DNA of 64,000 nucleotides from Streptomyces sp. Ru62 (GTDB lineage: Bacteria; Actinomycetota; Actinomycetes; Streptomycetales; Streptomycetaceae). Each line of letters starts with the position of its first letter. The stretch's first letter is position 1. Below the pieces are notes generated by a model, which did not search any database, was not told the DNA's origin, and saw only the letters and a program-made list of their open reading frames with translations. The translations under genes were made by a program, and so were the position numbers. Location: NCBI RefSeq assembly GCF_002920615.1, contig NZ_PQSU01000039.1, positions 1 through 64,000 of the forward strand, in the 5' to 3' direction. Of the stretch, positions 48,243-56,333 are shown piece after piece.

Positions 48243-49574
48243 CTAGCCATAGGTGCGGGCCGGACTCGGGCGCACCGCCGCCGCCACCGCGTCGGCCAGC
48301 GGAGTGATGTCCTCCTCGGTGAGCGGTGAGATCGTGATGCGCACCGCCTGCCGCGAGGCCAGGCGGAAGCGGGCGCCCGGGGCGACCGCCCAGCCCCTGT
48401 GGAGCAGGCGGGCGATGGCTCCCGTCTCGTCGGGGACCGGGACCCAGACGTTCATGCCGCTGCGTCCGTGCGCGACGACCCCCCGCTCCGCCAGCGCGTC
48501 GACCAGCCCGCTCCTGCGGGCCCGGTACGCCTCCGCCACGGCCGCCCGGTCGACCGCGCCATGGGTCCACAGGTGGGCCACGGCCCGTTGCAGGAGGAGG
48601 CTCACCCAGCCGGGGCCCAGGCGCTGGCGGCCGCGGACCCTGTCGACGGTGACGGCGTCCCCGGTGAGGACGGCGAGGCGCAGGTCGGGGCCGTAAGCCT
48701 TGGCGGCCGAGCGGACGAAGGCCCAGTGGTGGGTGACGCCCGCGAGGGGGTGCAGCGGCAGGTCGACGATGCCGTGGCCGTGGTCGTCCTCGATGAGCAG
48801 GGTCCCCGGATGGTCGCGCAGCACCGCGCGCAGGGCACGCGCGCGGGTGGCGGTGACCGAGGCACCGGTCGGGTTCTGGGCCCGGTCGGTGACGATCAGG
48901 GCGCGGGCGCCGGATTCCAGGGCGCGGCGCAGGTCGTCGGCGCGCGGTCCGTCGTCGTCCACGCCGACCGGCGCCGTGTGCAGGCCCAGGGCGGGGACGA
49001 GGTCGAGGAGGCTGCCCCAGCCGGGGTCCTCGACGGCGACCGTGTCGCCGGGCCTGAGGTGCGCGGTGAGGACGCGTTCGACGGCGTCAAGGGAGCCGGA
49101 GGTCACGGTCAGCGGGGCCGCCGGGACGCCGTCGGCGTCGAGTTCGGCGCGGGCGAGGCGGGCCAGGTCCGCGTCCACGGGGTCGTCGCCGTAGCGGACG
49201 GGGCGGCGGTCGCCCTGCTCGGCCGCCGCGGCGAGGGCCGGGGCCAGGCGGGGCAGCAGGGCCGGGTCGGGATTGCCCGTGGAGAGGTCCCGGCCTCCGG
49301 GGGGCACCTCCACGCGCAGCTGCTCACGGCCGGTGGTGGCCGGCTTGGGGCGGACACGGCTGCCCCGGCGGCCGGCCGTCTCGATCACCCCGCGTTCGCG
49401 CAGGATGCGGTAGGCGGCGGCGACCGTGTTCGCGTTCACTCCGAGCTGGGCCGCCAACTCCCGCATGGGCGGCAGGGCTTCGCCCGGTCGCAGCTGGCCG
49501 CTGCCGACCGCCTGCTCGACGCCGGCCGCGATCTCGGCTGCGCCGCGCCCGGTGATCCGATATTCTCCTAGCAC
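48243..49574 (-). CDS. MocR-type regulator (GntR-HTH fused to aminotransferase)
   Basis: A 443-aa MocR/PdxR protein. The GntR winged helix is at residues 10-75 (GEALPPMRELAAQLGVNANT, VAAAYRILRERGVIETAGRR, GSRVR). The fold-type-I aminotransferase domain follows, with PGWGSLLDLVPALG, TDRAQNPTGASV, EDDHGHGI and the PLP-lysine region FVRSAAKAYGPDLRL. MocR proteins sense PLP or PLP-linked metabolites. The GTG at 49574 (VLGEYRITGRG) is 7 nt below CATAAT. It is divergent from a pyridoxamine-oxidase-like gene and shares the direct repeats at 49568-49598, so control of that gene is likely. Confidence 0.88.
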   Translation of the reverse strand: MLGEYRITGRGAAEIAAGVEQAVGSGQLRPGEALPPMRELAAQLGVNANTVAAAYRILRERGVIETAGRRGSRVRPKPATTGREQLRVEVPPGGRDLSTGNPDPALLPRLAPALAAAAEQGDRRPVRYGDDPVDADLARLARAELDADGVPAAPLTVTSGSLDAVERVLTAHLRPGDTVAVEDPGWGSLLDLVPALGLHTAPVGVDDDGPRADDLRRALESGARALIVTDRAQNPTGASVTATRARALRAVLRDHPGTLLIEDDHGHGIVDLPLHPLAGVTHHWAFVRSAAKAYGPDLRLAVLTGDAVTVDRVRGRQRLGPGWVSLLLQRAVAHLWTHGAVDRAAVAEAYRARRSGLVDALAERGVVAHGRSGMNVWVPVPDETGAIARLLHRGWAVAPGARFRLASRQAVRITISPLTEEDITPLADAVAAAVRPSPARTYG

Positions 49575-49598
49575 AAAGAGCATTATGCACTAGTACAA
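49568..49598. promoter_or_regulatory. MocR direct repeats, 22-bp spacing
   Basis: CTAGCACAA (49568-49576) and CTAGTACAA (49590-49598) are direct repeats exactly 22 bp apart. They bracket the CATAAT -10 of the MocR gene. Tandem repeats two helical turns apart are the known binding mode of MocR/PdxR regulators. The first copy also overlaps the GTG start. Confidence 0.65.
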
Positions 49599-49625
49599 AA
49601 TCCGCCGCCACTGGAGGGGACCGCC

Positions 49626-50306
49626 ATGCAGGGCACGACCGAGGACACACGGGCCGCCGCCTACACGCCGACCGACCGGACCGTGCCCACGCGCTCCGCC
49701 GAGCGGGCGTCCTACGACAAGGAGCTGGTCCACGCGATCCTGGACGAGGGGTACGTCTGCCACCTCGGCTTCGTCCGGGACGGCGCGCCGGTGGTGCTGC
49801 CGACGCTGTACGGCCGGGTCGGCGAGCGGCTCTACGTGCACGGCTCGACCGGTTCCCGGCCGCTGCGGATGACCGGCCAGGCCGACCCGGGCCTGCCGGT
49901 GTGCCTGACGGTCACCCACGTCGACGGGCTGGTGCTGGCCCGCTCCGCCTTCCACCACTCGATCAACTACCGCTCGGTCGTGGTGCACGGCACCGCGCAC
50001 GAGGTCACCGACCCCGAGGAGCGGCGGCTGGCCCTGGACGCGCTGGTCGACCACGTCGTGCCGGGCCGGTCCGCCGACTCCCGGCCCGCGAACAAGAAGG
50101 AGCTGGCCGCCACCGCGGTCATCCGCCTGGACCTGGAGGAGGTCTCGGCCAAGGTCCGCACCGGCGACGCCAACGACGAGCCCGAGGACATGGGCCTGCC
50201 GCACTGGGCCGGGGTCGTCCCGCTCCGCAAGGGCTACGGCACACCGGTCCGCAACGCCGACCTGGCGCCCGGCATCGAGCTGCCGGACTACCTGGCGACG
50301 CGGTAG
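49626..50306 (+). CDS. Pyridoxamine-5-phosphate-oxidase-like FMN-binding protein
   Basis: A 226-aa split-barrel protein of the Pyridox_ox_2 (NimA-like) type: SYDKELVHAILDEGYVCHLG, GAPVVLPTLYGRVGERLYVHGS, SALHHSINYRSV-like segment FHHSINYRSVVVHGTAHEV, and EVSAKVRTGDANDEPEDMGL. Conserved His/Arg residues fit FMN phosphate binding. Enzyme activity of the family is mostly unproven. GGAGGGG lies 7 nt before the ATG. It is divergent from the MocR gene, a pairing that suggests a role linked to vitamin B6 or its derivatives. Confidence 0.85.
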   Translation: MQGTTEDTRAAAYTPTDRTVPTRSAERASYDKELVHAILDEGYVCHLGFVRDGAPVVLPTLYGRVGERLYVHGSTGSRPLRMTGQADPGLPVCLTVTHVDGLVLARSAFHHSINYRSVVVHGTAHEVTDPEERRLALDALVDHVVPGRSADSRPANKKELAATAVIRLDLEEVSAKVRTGDANDEPEDMGLPHWAGVVPLRKGYGTPVRNADLAPGIELPDYLATR

Positions 50307-50316
50307 CGGCCGAGGG

Positions 50317-51273
50317 TCACACCGCGGCCGGCTCCCGCCGTCCGGCCGCGCGGGCCTCGCTCACCGCCAGGCCCGCGACCGCGCCGAGCATCAGCAGGGT
50401 GCCGGCCGCCGTGGTCACCGTGAGCCGCTCGCCGAGCAGGACGACGGCGAGCACGGCCGCGGTCACCGGCTCCAGCAGCATGATCACCGAGACGGTGGCG
50501 GACCGGACGACGGCGGCTCCGGCGAAGTAGAACGCGTAGGCGAGGGCCGTGGGCACGGCGGCGATGTACAGCAGCAGCCACAGCAGCCGGGCCGGGTGGG
50601 CGGTGTGCGGGAGCAGCCCCTCCCCCGCCGCGAACGGCAGCAGGCACAGGCTGCTCACGGCGAAAGCGCCCACCGTGGTGGTGGCGGCGTCGGTGCCGCC
50701 GCCCCTCCCCCACCAGCGCGTCAGCAGGGTCATCACGCCGTAACCGGCCGCCGAGGCCAGGGCCAGCAGCACACCCGCCGGACGTACGGTCGCGGCCGAG
50801 CCGCCGAAGGTGAGCACGGCCAGCCCGGCGAGCGCGCCGGCGACCGCCGCGGCACCACCGGCGCCGAGTCGTTCCCCGAGCAGCAGCCGGGCGCCGATGG
50901 CGATGAGCACCGGGCCCGCGCCGAGGGTCACGACGGTGGCCACGGCCAGCCCGGTCGACGCCACGGCCGCGAAGTACGCAGTCTGGAAGACGGCCAGGCC
51001 GAGCCCGGTGGCCAGCGCCCTCGTGAGCGCCCGGCGCACGGGCCGGGCCTGGGCCGTACGGCGGACGCGCGGCCGCAGCAGCCGGCCGGCCGACAGGAGG
51101 GCGAGCCCCAGCGCGCAGCGCCAGAAGGAGAGGGCGAAGGCGCCCATGTCGCTGGTCCGGTAGACCAGCGAGGCGGCGGCGCCCGCGGTGCCCCAGGCGG
51201 CACCGGTGACGATCAGGTAGAGCAGGCCACGCCCGACGGGCAGGCCTGAAGCAGGGTGCGACAAGGTCGACAA
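50317..51273 (-). CDS. EamA/DMT-family transporter
   Basis: A 318-aa ten-TM protein: GRGLLYLIVTGAAWGTAGAA, MGAFALSFWRCALGLALLSA, FQTAYFAAVASTGLAVATVV, TLGAGPVLIAIGARLLLGER, then the second half (GVLLALASAAGYGVMTLLTR, ALAYAFYFAGAAVVRSATVS, VIMLLEPVTAAVLAVVLLGE). The substrate is unknown. The TTG at 51273 has GGAGAG 6 nt upstream. Its mRNA has a leader of at least 140 nt with a 13-codon ORF (51413-51454). The upstream neighbour is another EamA gene on the same strand. Confidence 0.85.
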   Translation of the reverse strand: MSTLSHPASGLPVGRGLLYLIVTGAAWGTAGAAASLVYRTSDMGAFALSFWRCALGLALLSAGRLLRPRVRRTAQARPVRRALTRALATGLGLAVFQTAYFAAVASTGLAVATVVTLGAGPVLIAIGARLLLGERLGAGGAAAVAGALAGLAVLTFGGSAATVRPAGVLLALASAAGYGVMTLLTRWWGRGGGTDAATTTVGAFAVSSLCLLPFAAGEGLLPHTAHPARLLWLLLYIAAVPTALAYAFYFAGAAVVRSATVSVIMLLEPVTAAVLAVVLLGERLTVTTAAGTLLMLGAVAGLAVSEARAAGRREPAAV

Positions 51274-51412
51274 GGGAATCTCTCCGCAGAAGACGCACGT
51301 GGACGTGCGGAAGTTCGGGAGCGTCCCGCTCCGGCGGGGCGCGCGGACTTCATCTGCGGGCAGCACCGTCCGGCCCGGCACGCGTGCGCCGGGCGGGTCC
51401 CGGAGGCCCGCC

Positions 51413-51454
51413 TCAGGCGGCCGGGGGCGAGAGGACGAGTGCGTGGTGCGCCAT
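51413..51454 (-). CDS. Putative leader peptide (13 aa) upstream of an EamA gene
   Basis: An ATG at 51454 opens a 13-codon frame, MAHHALVLSPPAA, ending TGA at 51413. TAGAGT (51467-51462) lies 7 nt upstream, so the peptide would be leaderless; that hexamer includes the stop codon of the preceding EamA gene. The HH and PP pairs are plausible stall points. GC-rich stems follow, including CCCGGC-N8-GCCGGG, before the EamA TTG at 51273. A regulatory leader is inferred, not shown. Confidence 0.45.
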   Translation of the reverse strand: MAHHALVLSPPAA

Positions 51455-51464
51455 GATCCGGACT

Positions 51465-52469
51465 CTAGGCGGCGGTGCCCCGCGCGGACAACTCCCTTTC
51501 CGCGCCACCCGAGGCGACCGGCTCCGCGGAGCCCTCGGCCGGGGTGGCGGACTGGGCGATGAACGCGCCGACCAGGACGACCGCGCCCCCGGCGACCTGC
51601 GGCGCGGACAGGTGCTCGCCGAGCAGCACCCAGGCCAGCACGGTGGCGATGACCGCCTCCAGACAGGCGACGACCCCGGCGACCTGCGGAGACAGCCGGC
51701 GCACGGACAGCACACCGGTGACGTACGCGATCACCGTGGCGACCAGCACGATCCAGCCGAGCAGGGCGACGGCCGGTACGGCGGTGCCGTTCAGGCTCGC
51801 GGAGCCCCCCAGCACCGACCAGTCCATGCCCCAGGGGCGGGCCACCACGGTCAGCACGGCGGCGCCGACGAGCAGCCCGTAGGCGATGACACCGAGCGGG
51901 TCCGGCGCCGCGTCGCCCGCGTCGCTGCCCTGGTCGGACAGCACGAAGTAGCCGACCTGGCAGCAGGCGGCGCCGAGCGCGAACACCAGGCCCAGCGCGT
52001 CGAAGCTCAGGCCGGACCAGACCTCGACCACGCAGGCGAGGCCGCCGGCGGCGAGGACGACGCCGAGGGCGGCCGCGCGGCTGACGGGCCGCCGCTGCAC
52101 GAACCGCACCCAGCCGAGCACCAGGGCGGGCGCCAGGTACTCGATGAGCAGGGCCACGCCTACCGGAATGCGGGAGAGCGCGGCGAAGTAACAGGTCTGG
52201 ACACCGGCGACGGCGAGCAGCCCGAACCCGGCGAGCAGCGCAGGCCGCCGGCGCGGCAGCGCCCGGTGCCGGATCGCGACCGGCAGCATCACCAGGGCGG
52301 CGCCCGCCACCCGCAGCCACACCACGTGGAGCGGGTCGAGTCCCGCCTCGATCAGCGGCTTGGCGGCCACTCCGGACCCGCCGAAGGCCAGCGCCGAGCC
52401 GAGCGCGAGACCGAGCCCGGCTCCCTTGCCGGGGCTGTCCTGACTGCTCACAGACGTATGCACCGGCAC
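51465..52469 (-). CDS. EamA/DMT-family transporter
   Basis: A 334-aa ten-TM DMT protein of the RhaT/EamA group: GLGLALGSALAFGGSGVAAK, HVVWLRVAGAALVMLPVAIR, GVQTCYFAALSRIPVGVALL, IEYLAPALVLGWVRFVQRR, then AALGVVLAAGGLACVVEVWS and the second half ending LAWVLLGEHLSAPQVAGGAV. A hydrophilic tail of about 25 residues follows. The stop codon TAG overlaps the -10 of the leader ORF of the next gene, so the two EamA genes could be separately transcribed. The start at 52469 is the longest; no strong ribosome-binding site was found. Confidence 0.82.
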   Translation of the reverse strand: MPVHTSVSSQDSPGKGAGLGLALGSALAFGGSGVAAKPLIEAGLDPLHVVWLRVAGAALVMLPVAIRHRALPRRRPALLAGFGLLAVAGVQTCYFAALSRIPVGVALLIEYLAPALVLGWVRFVQRRPVSRAAALGVVLAAGGLACVVEVWSGLSFDALGLVFALGAACCQVGYFVLSDQGSDAGDAAPDPLGVIAYGLLVGAAVLTVVARPWGMDWSVLGGSASLNGTAVPAVALLGWIVLVATVIAYVTGVLSVRRLSPQVAGVVACLEAVIATVLAWVLLGEHLSAPQVAGGAVVLVGAFIAQSATPAEGSAEPVASGGAERELSARGTAA

Positions 52470-52553
52470 ATGATGGCAGGAGACGACAGGTGCGTCACTC
52501 CTGATGACACCTGTCTCAGCTGATGGACGGCCGCGGGAGGAGGGGCCGCGGGG

Positions 52554-53189
52554 TCAGCGGGCCGCCCCGCCGTCGTCGGCGTACACGTCCGCGGCCGCCT
52601 CGATCCGCGCGGACAGTTCGCGGGCGGGGATGCCGGCGCGTTCGAGGACCTCGACCGCCCGGGACCGAGGGTCCGCGGCGAGCGCCGCGAGCAGGTCGGT
52701 GCCGCCGACGCGGGGCGCGCCCCGCCGCCGGGCACGCGCGCGGGCGTCCGCGAGCGCGGCGGACGCGGCCGGGGACCAGCCCTCGGCGTTCTTGCCCCGT
52801 CCGTCGAGACCGGCGGCACCCACGGGGTCGGGGGGTCCGGCGAGACCCGCGGTGTCGGCGGGTCCGGCCGGCGCGGGGACGAGGGGCATCGCGGCGGAGT
52901 CCTCCACGCTGCTCTGCCAGCGCAGTCCGTAGCCGATGCTGCGCTGCACCAGGTAGCCGAGGACCCGGGCGAGGCTCTGCGGGCCCCCGACGGCGGCGCG
53001 GGCCTCGGGATCGTGTTCCAGCAGGGCGTGCAGCAGATGGGCGGTGTCGGTGTGCCGGTCCCTGTCCCTGACGGCCCTGCGACGGGCAGCGACGACCACC
53101 GCCGCGAGCTCGGCACCGAGCCCGGCAGCGCCGTCCGGGTGCGGAACCGCTCCGTCATCGGCGGTCCGGTGGGCTGTACGGGGTTGCAC
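52554..53189 (-). CDS. Clp N-terminal-domain (ClpR) protein without ATPase
   Basis: A 211-aa protein with two Clp-N repeats: ELAAVVVAARRRAVRDRDRH, TDTAHLLHALLEHDPEARAA at about 35-80, and SPAASAALADARARARRRGA, PRVGGTDLLAALAADPRSRA, VEVLERAGIPARELSARI at about 140-200. A Pro/Ala/Gly linker joins them. No AAA+ domain is present, as in stand-alone ClpS/ClpC-N adaptor-like proteins of actinobacteria. It may bind substrates or partners of the Clp protease. The GTG at 53189 has GAGG/GGGGG upstream; longer frames to 53327 are possible. Confidence 0.75.
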   Translation of the reverse strand: MQPRTAHRTADDGAVPHPDGAAGLGAELAAVVVAARRRAVRDRDRHTDTAHLLHALLEHDPEARAAVGGPQSLARVLGYLVQRSIGYGLRWQSSVEDSAAMPLVPAPAGPADTAGLAGPPDPVGAAGLDGRGKNAEGWSPAASAALADARARARRRGAPRVGGTDLLAALAADPRSRAVEVLERAGIPARELSARIEAAADVYADDGGAAR

Positions 53190-53484
53190 GTCCCCCACCT
53201 CATCAGCCGCCGCGGGACGGGGCATCCACGAGGGGAACCATTTTCGCGTCCCACGCGGAGTGGACATCGCCGCCCCGGATCTCATCCTCACGGAGGAGAT
53301 CAGACCGGTCCCGCGCACGGACGGCACGTCCTCGCCAGGTCTGACGGTTCGTCAATATCGAATGTCCGCGTCCCCGCGGGCACGTCCGCGACACCGTAGC
53401 CCGATACGCCCGGTCCGAAGCGGTGGCCGCATGGCCGAAGTCGGCGCCCAGGCACGCATCCAGACGCCGGCCGGGACAGGCGAA

Positions 53485-53513
53485 GGCGCCCCGCACGGAC
53501 AGCGCGGGGCGCC
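53485..53513 (-). terminator. Terminator hairpin of the PadR gene
   Basis: A 10-bp perfect stem GGCGCCCCGC (53485-53494) with GCGGGGCGCC (53504-53513) and a 9-nt loop lies 27 nt after the PadR stop codon on the minus strand. Confidence 0.7.
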
Positions 53514-53540
53514 ACGAACTGCGGCCCTCGTCCAGGAGGC

Positions 53541-54176
53541 TCAGTGCTCGTCGGCGAGGATGAGGTACAGCTTCTTGCGGGCGTCGTTGATGACGGCGAG
53601 CGCCTTCTCGCGCTGCTCCTTGCTGCCGGTCTTCCACACCTGACCGAAGGCCTCCATCAGCCCGAAGCCGGCCTGGCGGATCTCCGCGAGGGCCTCCCAG
53701 TCGACGCCGCGCGAGGCCTCCTCCCAGGGGGCGTCCGGCCCCTCGTCGGCGGCGGCGCGGCCGGCTTCGGTCAGGGAGAACAGCTTCTTGCCGCCCTCGC
53801 TCTCGCTGACGATCAGGCCCTCGTCCTCCAGCAGTTGGAGGGTCGGGTAGACCGAACCGGGGCTGGGCTTCCAGGCACCGCCGCTGCGTTCGGCGATCTC
53901 CTGGATCATCTCGTAGCCGTGCATGGGCCGGTCCTTGAGCAGGGCCAGGATCGAGGCGCGTACGTCGCCTCGCCGTGCCCGCCCGCGCGGACCGCCCCGT
54001 CCGCGCGGCCCCCAGGGGCCCGGTCCGAAACCGGGTCCGCCGGGACCGAAGCCCGGACCGCCGGGACCGAAGGGCCCGAAGGCGGCCCGCCGCCCGTCGA
54101 ACCCGCCGAAGCCACCCTTACCCCGTCGGCCGGGGCCCTCGTGCCGGTGTCCACGCTCGAAACCGTGGGTGCGCAT
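53541..54176 (-). CDS. PadR-family transcriptional regulator
   Basis: A 211-aa PadR regulator with a long Gly/Phe/Arg-rich N-terminus (repeats of GPGGPGFG type, about residues 18-65). The winged helix follows: RRGDVRASILALLKDRPMHG, YEMIQEIAERSGGAWKPSPG, SVYPTLQLLEDEGLIVSESE, GGKKLFSLTEAGRAA, and a C-terminal dimerisation helix (AFGQVWKTGSKEQREKALAV). The N-terminal low-complexity tail is typical of actinobacterial PadR-s2 members. GGAG lies 8 nt before the ATG. The upstream palindromes at 54214-54256 suggest autorepression. Confidence 0.88.
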   Translation of the reverse strand: MRTHGFERGHRHEGPGRRGKGGFGGFDGRRAAFGPFGPGGPGFGPGGPGFGPGPWGPRGRGGPRGRARRGDVRASILALLKDRPMHGYEMIQEIAERSGGAWKPSPGSVYPTLQLLEDEGLIVSESEGGKKLFSLTEAGRAAADEGPDAPWEEASRGVDWEALAEIRQAGFGLMEAFGQVWKTGSKEQREKALAVINDARKKLYLILADEH

Positions 54177-54213
54177 CGCGATCACTCCATTCCATCGTTG
54201 ATCTGTCACGTCT

Positions 54214-54256
54214 GCATCGCATATCGTTCGCGATGCTTCAACGATATATCGGAAGC
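54214..54256. promoter_or_regulatory. PadR operator palindromes
   Basis: GCATCGC-N9-GCGATGC (54214-54236) has perfect 7-bp arms and contains ATCG-TTCG-CGAT. It adjoins GCTTC-N-CGATATATCG-N-GAAGC-like sequence (54235-54256), whose centre CGATATATCG is a perfect palindrome. The region is AT-rich for this genome and lies just upstream of the PadR start, matching known PadR site style. Confidence 0.6.
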
Positions 54257-54396
54257 GATCGCATGACAACCTCCTTGCCGGACGAGGACGGACGTGGTGC
54301 GCAGCGACGCGCGCCGGCTGTCCTGCGGGCGGGCCGGGCCCGGGAACCAGTCCGGCATCCCCGGATTGGCCTTGGTCCAGGGGCCGTCGCAGCCGC

Positions 54397-54402
54397 TAGC
54401 GT
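54397..54402 (+). promoter_or_regulatory. -10 hexamer TAGCGT of the leaderless phzF gene
   Basis: TAGCGT lies 7 nt before the ATG at 54410 with no Shine-Dalgarno. A TTGGTC at 54372-54377 is a weak -35 at 19 nt. Confidence 0.5.
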
Positions 54403-54409
54403 CGGCGCC

Positions 54410-55222
54410 ATGCGCATCCGAATCGTCGACGCCTTCACCGACCGGCCCTTCGCCGGCAACCCGGCCGGAGTCCTGCTCCTGGACGACGTCTTCCCGGCCG
54501 ACGACTGGCTCCAGAACGTCGCCCTGGAGGTCAACCACGCCGAGACGGCGTTCGCGCACCGGCTGCCCGGGGGCGGCGAGGCGGACTGGGCGCTGCGCTG
54601 GTTCACGCCCGTCACCGAGGTCGCCATGTGCGGCCACGCCACCCTCGCCACGGCCCACGTCCTGCACACCACCGGTGCCCACGAGGGCCCGGTGCGGTTC
54701 GCCACCCGCAGCGGCGTGCTGATCGCCACGCCCGGCGCGGACGGCTCGGTCACCCTGGACTTCCCGACCGCCCCGCTCACCCCGGTGGAGATCCCGGCCG
54801 GGGTCGCCGAGGCGCTCGGCGCGCGGCCGGTCGCCGCGTTCGACACCGGCCCGGACGTCGGCGACCTGCTGGTCGAACTCGCCGACGAGAAGACCGTGCT
54901 CGGGCTCTCCCCCGAGCACCGGGCCCTCGGCGCCCACTCCTCGCGCGGCGTCATCGCCACCGCCCGCGCCGACGACCCGTCCCGGGGCTACGACTTCGTC
55001 TCCCGTTGCTTCTTCCCGAACGTCGGCATCGACGAGGACCCGGTGACCGGCAGCGCCCACACCGCACTCGCCCCGCACTGGTCCGCCCGCCTCGGCCGCG
55101 ACGACCTCACCGGACTCCAGGCCTCCCGCCGCACCGGGCTGGTCCGCACCGGCCTGCGGGGCGAGCGCACCCTGCTGACCGGCTTCGCGGTGACGGTCAT
55201 CGAGGGCGAACTGCGCGCCTGA
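54410..55222 (+). CDS. PhzF-family isomerase/epimerase-like protein
   Basis: A 270-aa protein with the two-domain diaminopimelate-epimerase-like fold of PhzF/YddE: RIVDAFTDRPFAGNPAGVLL, the conserved NHAETAFAHR with the catalytic-type Glu, WFTPVTEVAMCGHATLATAHVL, and late FFPNVGIDEDPVTGSAHTAL. Phenazine genes are absent, so this belongs to the general PhzF family whose substrates are mostly unknown. It is a leaderless start (TAGCGT-N7-ATG) and converges with the CPBP gene 8 bp away. Confidence 0.88.
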   Translation: MRIRIVDAFTDRPFAGNPAGVLLLDDVFPADDWLQNVALEVNHAETAFAHRLPGGGEADWALRWFTPVTEVAMCGHATLATAHVLHTTGAHEGPVRFATRSGVLIATPGADGSVTLDFPTAPLTPVEIPAGVAEALGARPVAAFDTGPDVGDLLVELADEKTVLGLSPEHRALGAHSSRGVIATARADDPSRGYDFVSRCFFPNVGIDEDPVTGSAHTALAPHWSARLGRDDLTGLQASRRTGLVRTGLRGERTLLTGFAVTVIEGELRA

Positions 55223-55230
55223 GGGCTTGC

Positions 55231-56031
55231 TCAGGCGGTCGGCAGCCAGCCCACCTTGCCCGCGAGGAGGGCGTAGCCGACGAAGGCGCCGATGTCGAGC
55301 AGGGAGTGCGCGACGACCAGCGGCCCGACCCGGCCCCAGCGGCGGTAGAGGTAGACGAACACCACGCCCATGACCATGTTGCCGACGAAGCCGCCGATGC
55401 CCTGGTAGAGGTGGTACGAACCGCGCAGGACCGCACTGGCCGCCAGTGCGGTCCCCGGGGTCCAGCCCAACTGCCCCAGCCTGCGCAGCAGGTAGCCGAC
55501 GACGATCACCTCTTCCAGGATCGCGTTCTGCAGCGCCGAGAGGATCAGCACCGGGTACTTCCACCACACGTTCGGAAGTGCCTCGGGTACGACGGTGAGG
55601 TTGAAGCCGAGGCCGCGGGCGGCGAGGTAGAAGGCGATGCCGGTGCTGCCGATCACCGCCGCGACGCCGGCACCCCGGGCGAGGTCGGGCCAGGGACGGG
55701 TGCGGTCGAAGCCGAGGGTGCGCAGGCCCGCGCCCTCGCGCAGCAGCAGGTGGGCGACGAGGGCCACGGGGACCAGCGCGGTGGCGATGCCGAAGAGCTG
55801 CCAGGCCAGGTCCAGCCAGGGGCGGCCCGGTGCGGCGGAGGCGTTGAGCGTGGCCGCCTGGTCCTTCAGCCCGCCCGGCTTGGTGACCGAGCCGATGAAG
55901 CTGATCAGCGCGGACACACCGCTCGCCCCGAGCGAGAGCGCCAGGACGAGCAGCGTCTCGTCCCGCAGCATCCGTCGCGGGTCGCGCTCGCGCCCCGCGG
56001 AATCGGCGACCGAGTCAGCCTCCACCTGCAC
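55231..56031 (-). CDS. CPBP-family intramembrane metalloprotease
   Basis: A 266-aa membrane protein of the CPBP/Abi (CAAX protease) family, with eight or so TM helices. The family motifs are ILEEVIVVGYLLRRLGQLGW (the EExxxR-type motif with the final Arg), VLRGSYHLYQGIGGFVGNM in place of FxxxH, and LVVAHSLLDIGAFVGYALLA with the HxxxD-like pair. Such proteins process small substrates or provide immunity to bacteriocins. The GTG at 56031 follows GGAGGCAGGG; the longer frame to 56067 is unnecessary. It converges with phzF. Confidence 0.82.
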   Translation of the reverse strand: MQVEADSVADSAGRERDPRRMLRDETLLVLALSLGASGVSALISFIGSVTKPGGLKDQAATLNASAAPGRPWLDLAWQLFGIATALVPVALVAHLLLREGAGLRTLGFDRTRPWPDLARGAGVAAVIGSTGIAFYLAARGLGFNLTVVPEALPNVWWKYPVLILSALQNAILEEVIVVGYLLRRLGQLGWTPGTALAASAVLRGSYHLYQGIGGFVGNMVMGVVFVYLYRRWGRVGPLVVAHSLLDIGAFVGYALLAGKVGWLPTA

Positions 56032-56333
56032 CCCTGCCTCCAGCCGGCTCACGGGCCCCTGGCCCACCTTTCGCCTGGCAAGGATCGCAGAAGCAGCTGT
56101 GGAGGGCGCGGCATGCCCCTGGAAGGCCGGGCTCTGGTCGTGGCCTTACGCCGCCGCAACGACGTTCGACCCCAGGTCACGACCCGGCGGTCTGCCCGGC
56201 GCTCAGGCCGTCCAGCGGCTCGGCGAGCCGGTTCTCAGACCGTCCAGCGGCTCAGCCGGACCGGTTCTCAGCCCGCCCCAGCGGCCCGCAGCCCGGCGCT
56301 CAGCCCGCCCCGCGGCCCCGTCGGGCCCCGCGC

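Noticed and set aside
52554..53327. ClpC/ClpB chaperone
   Set aside because: Only Clp-N repeats are present; there is no Walker A or AAA+ domain in any frame.
54410..55222. Phenazine biosynthesis link of the PhzF protein
   Set aside because: No other phz gene is present; the PhzF family is far broader than phenazine pathways.
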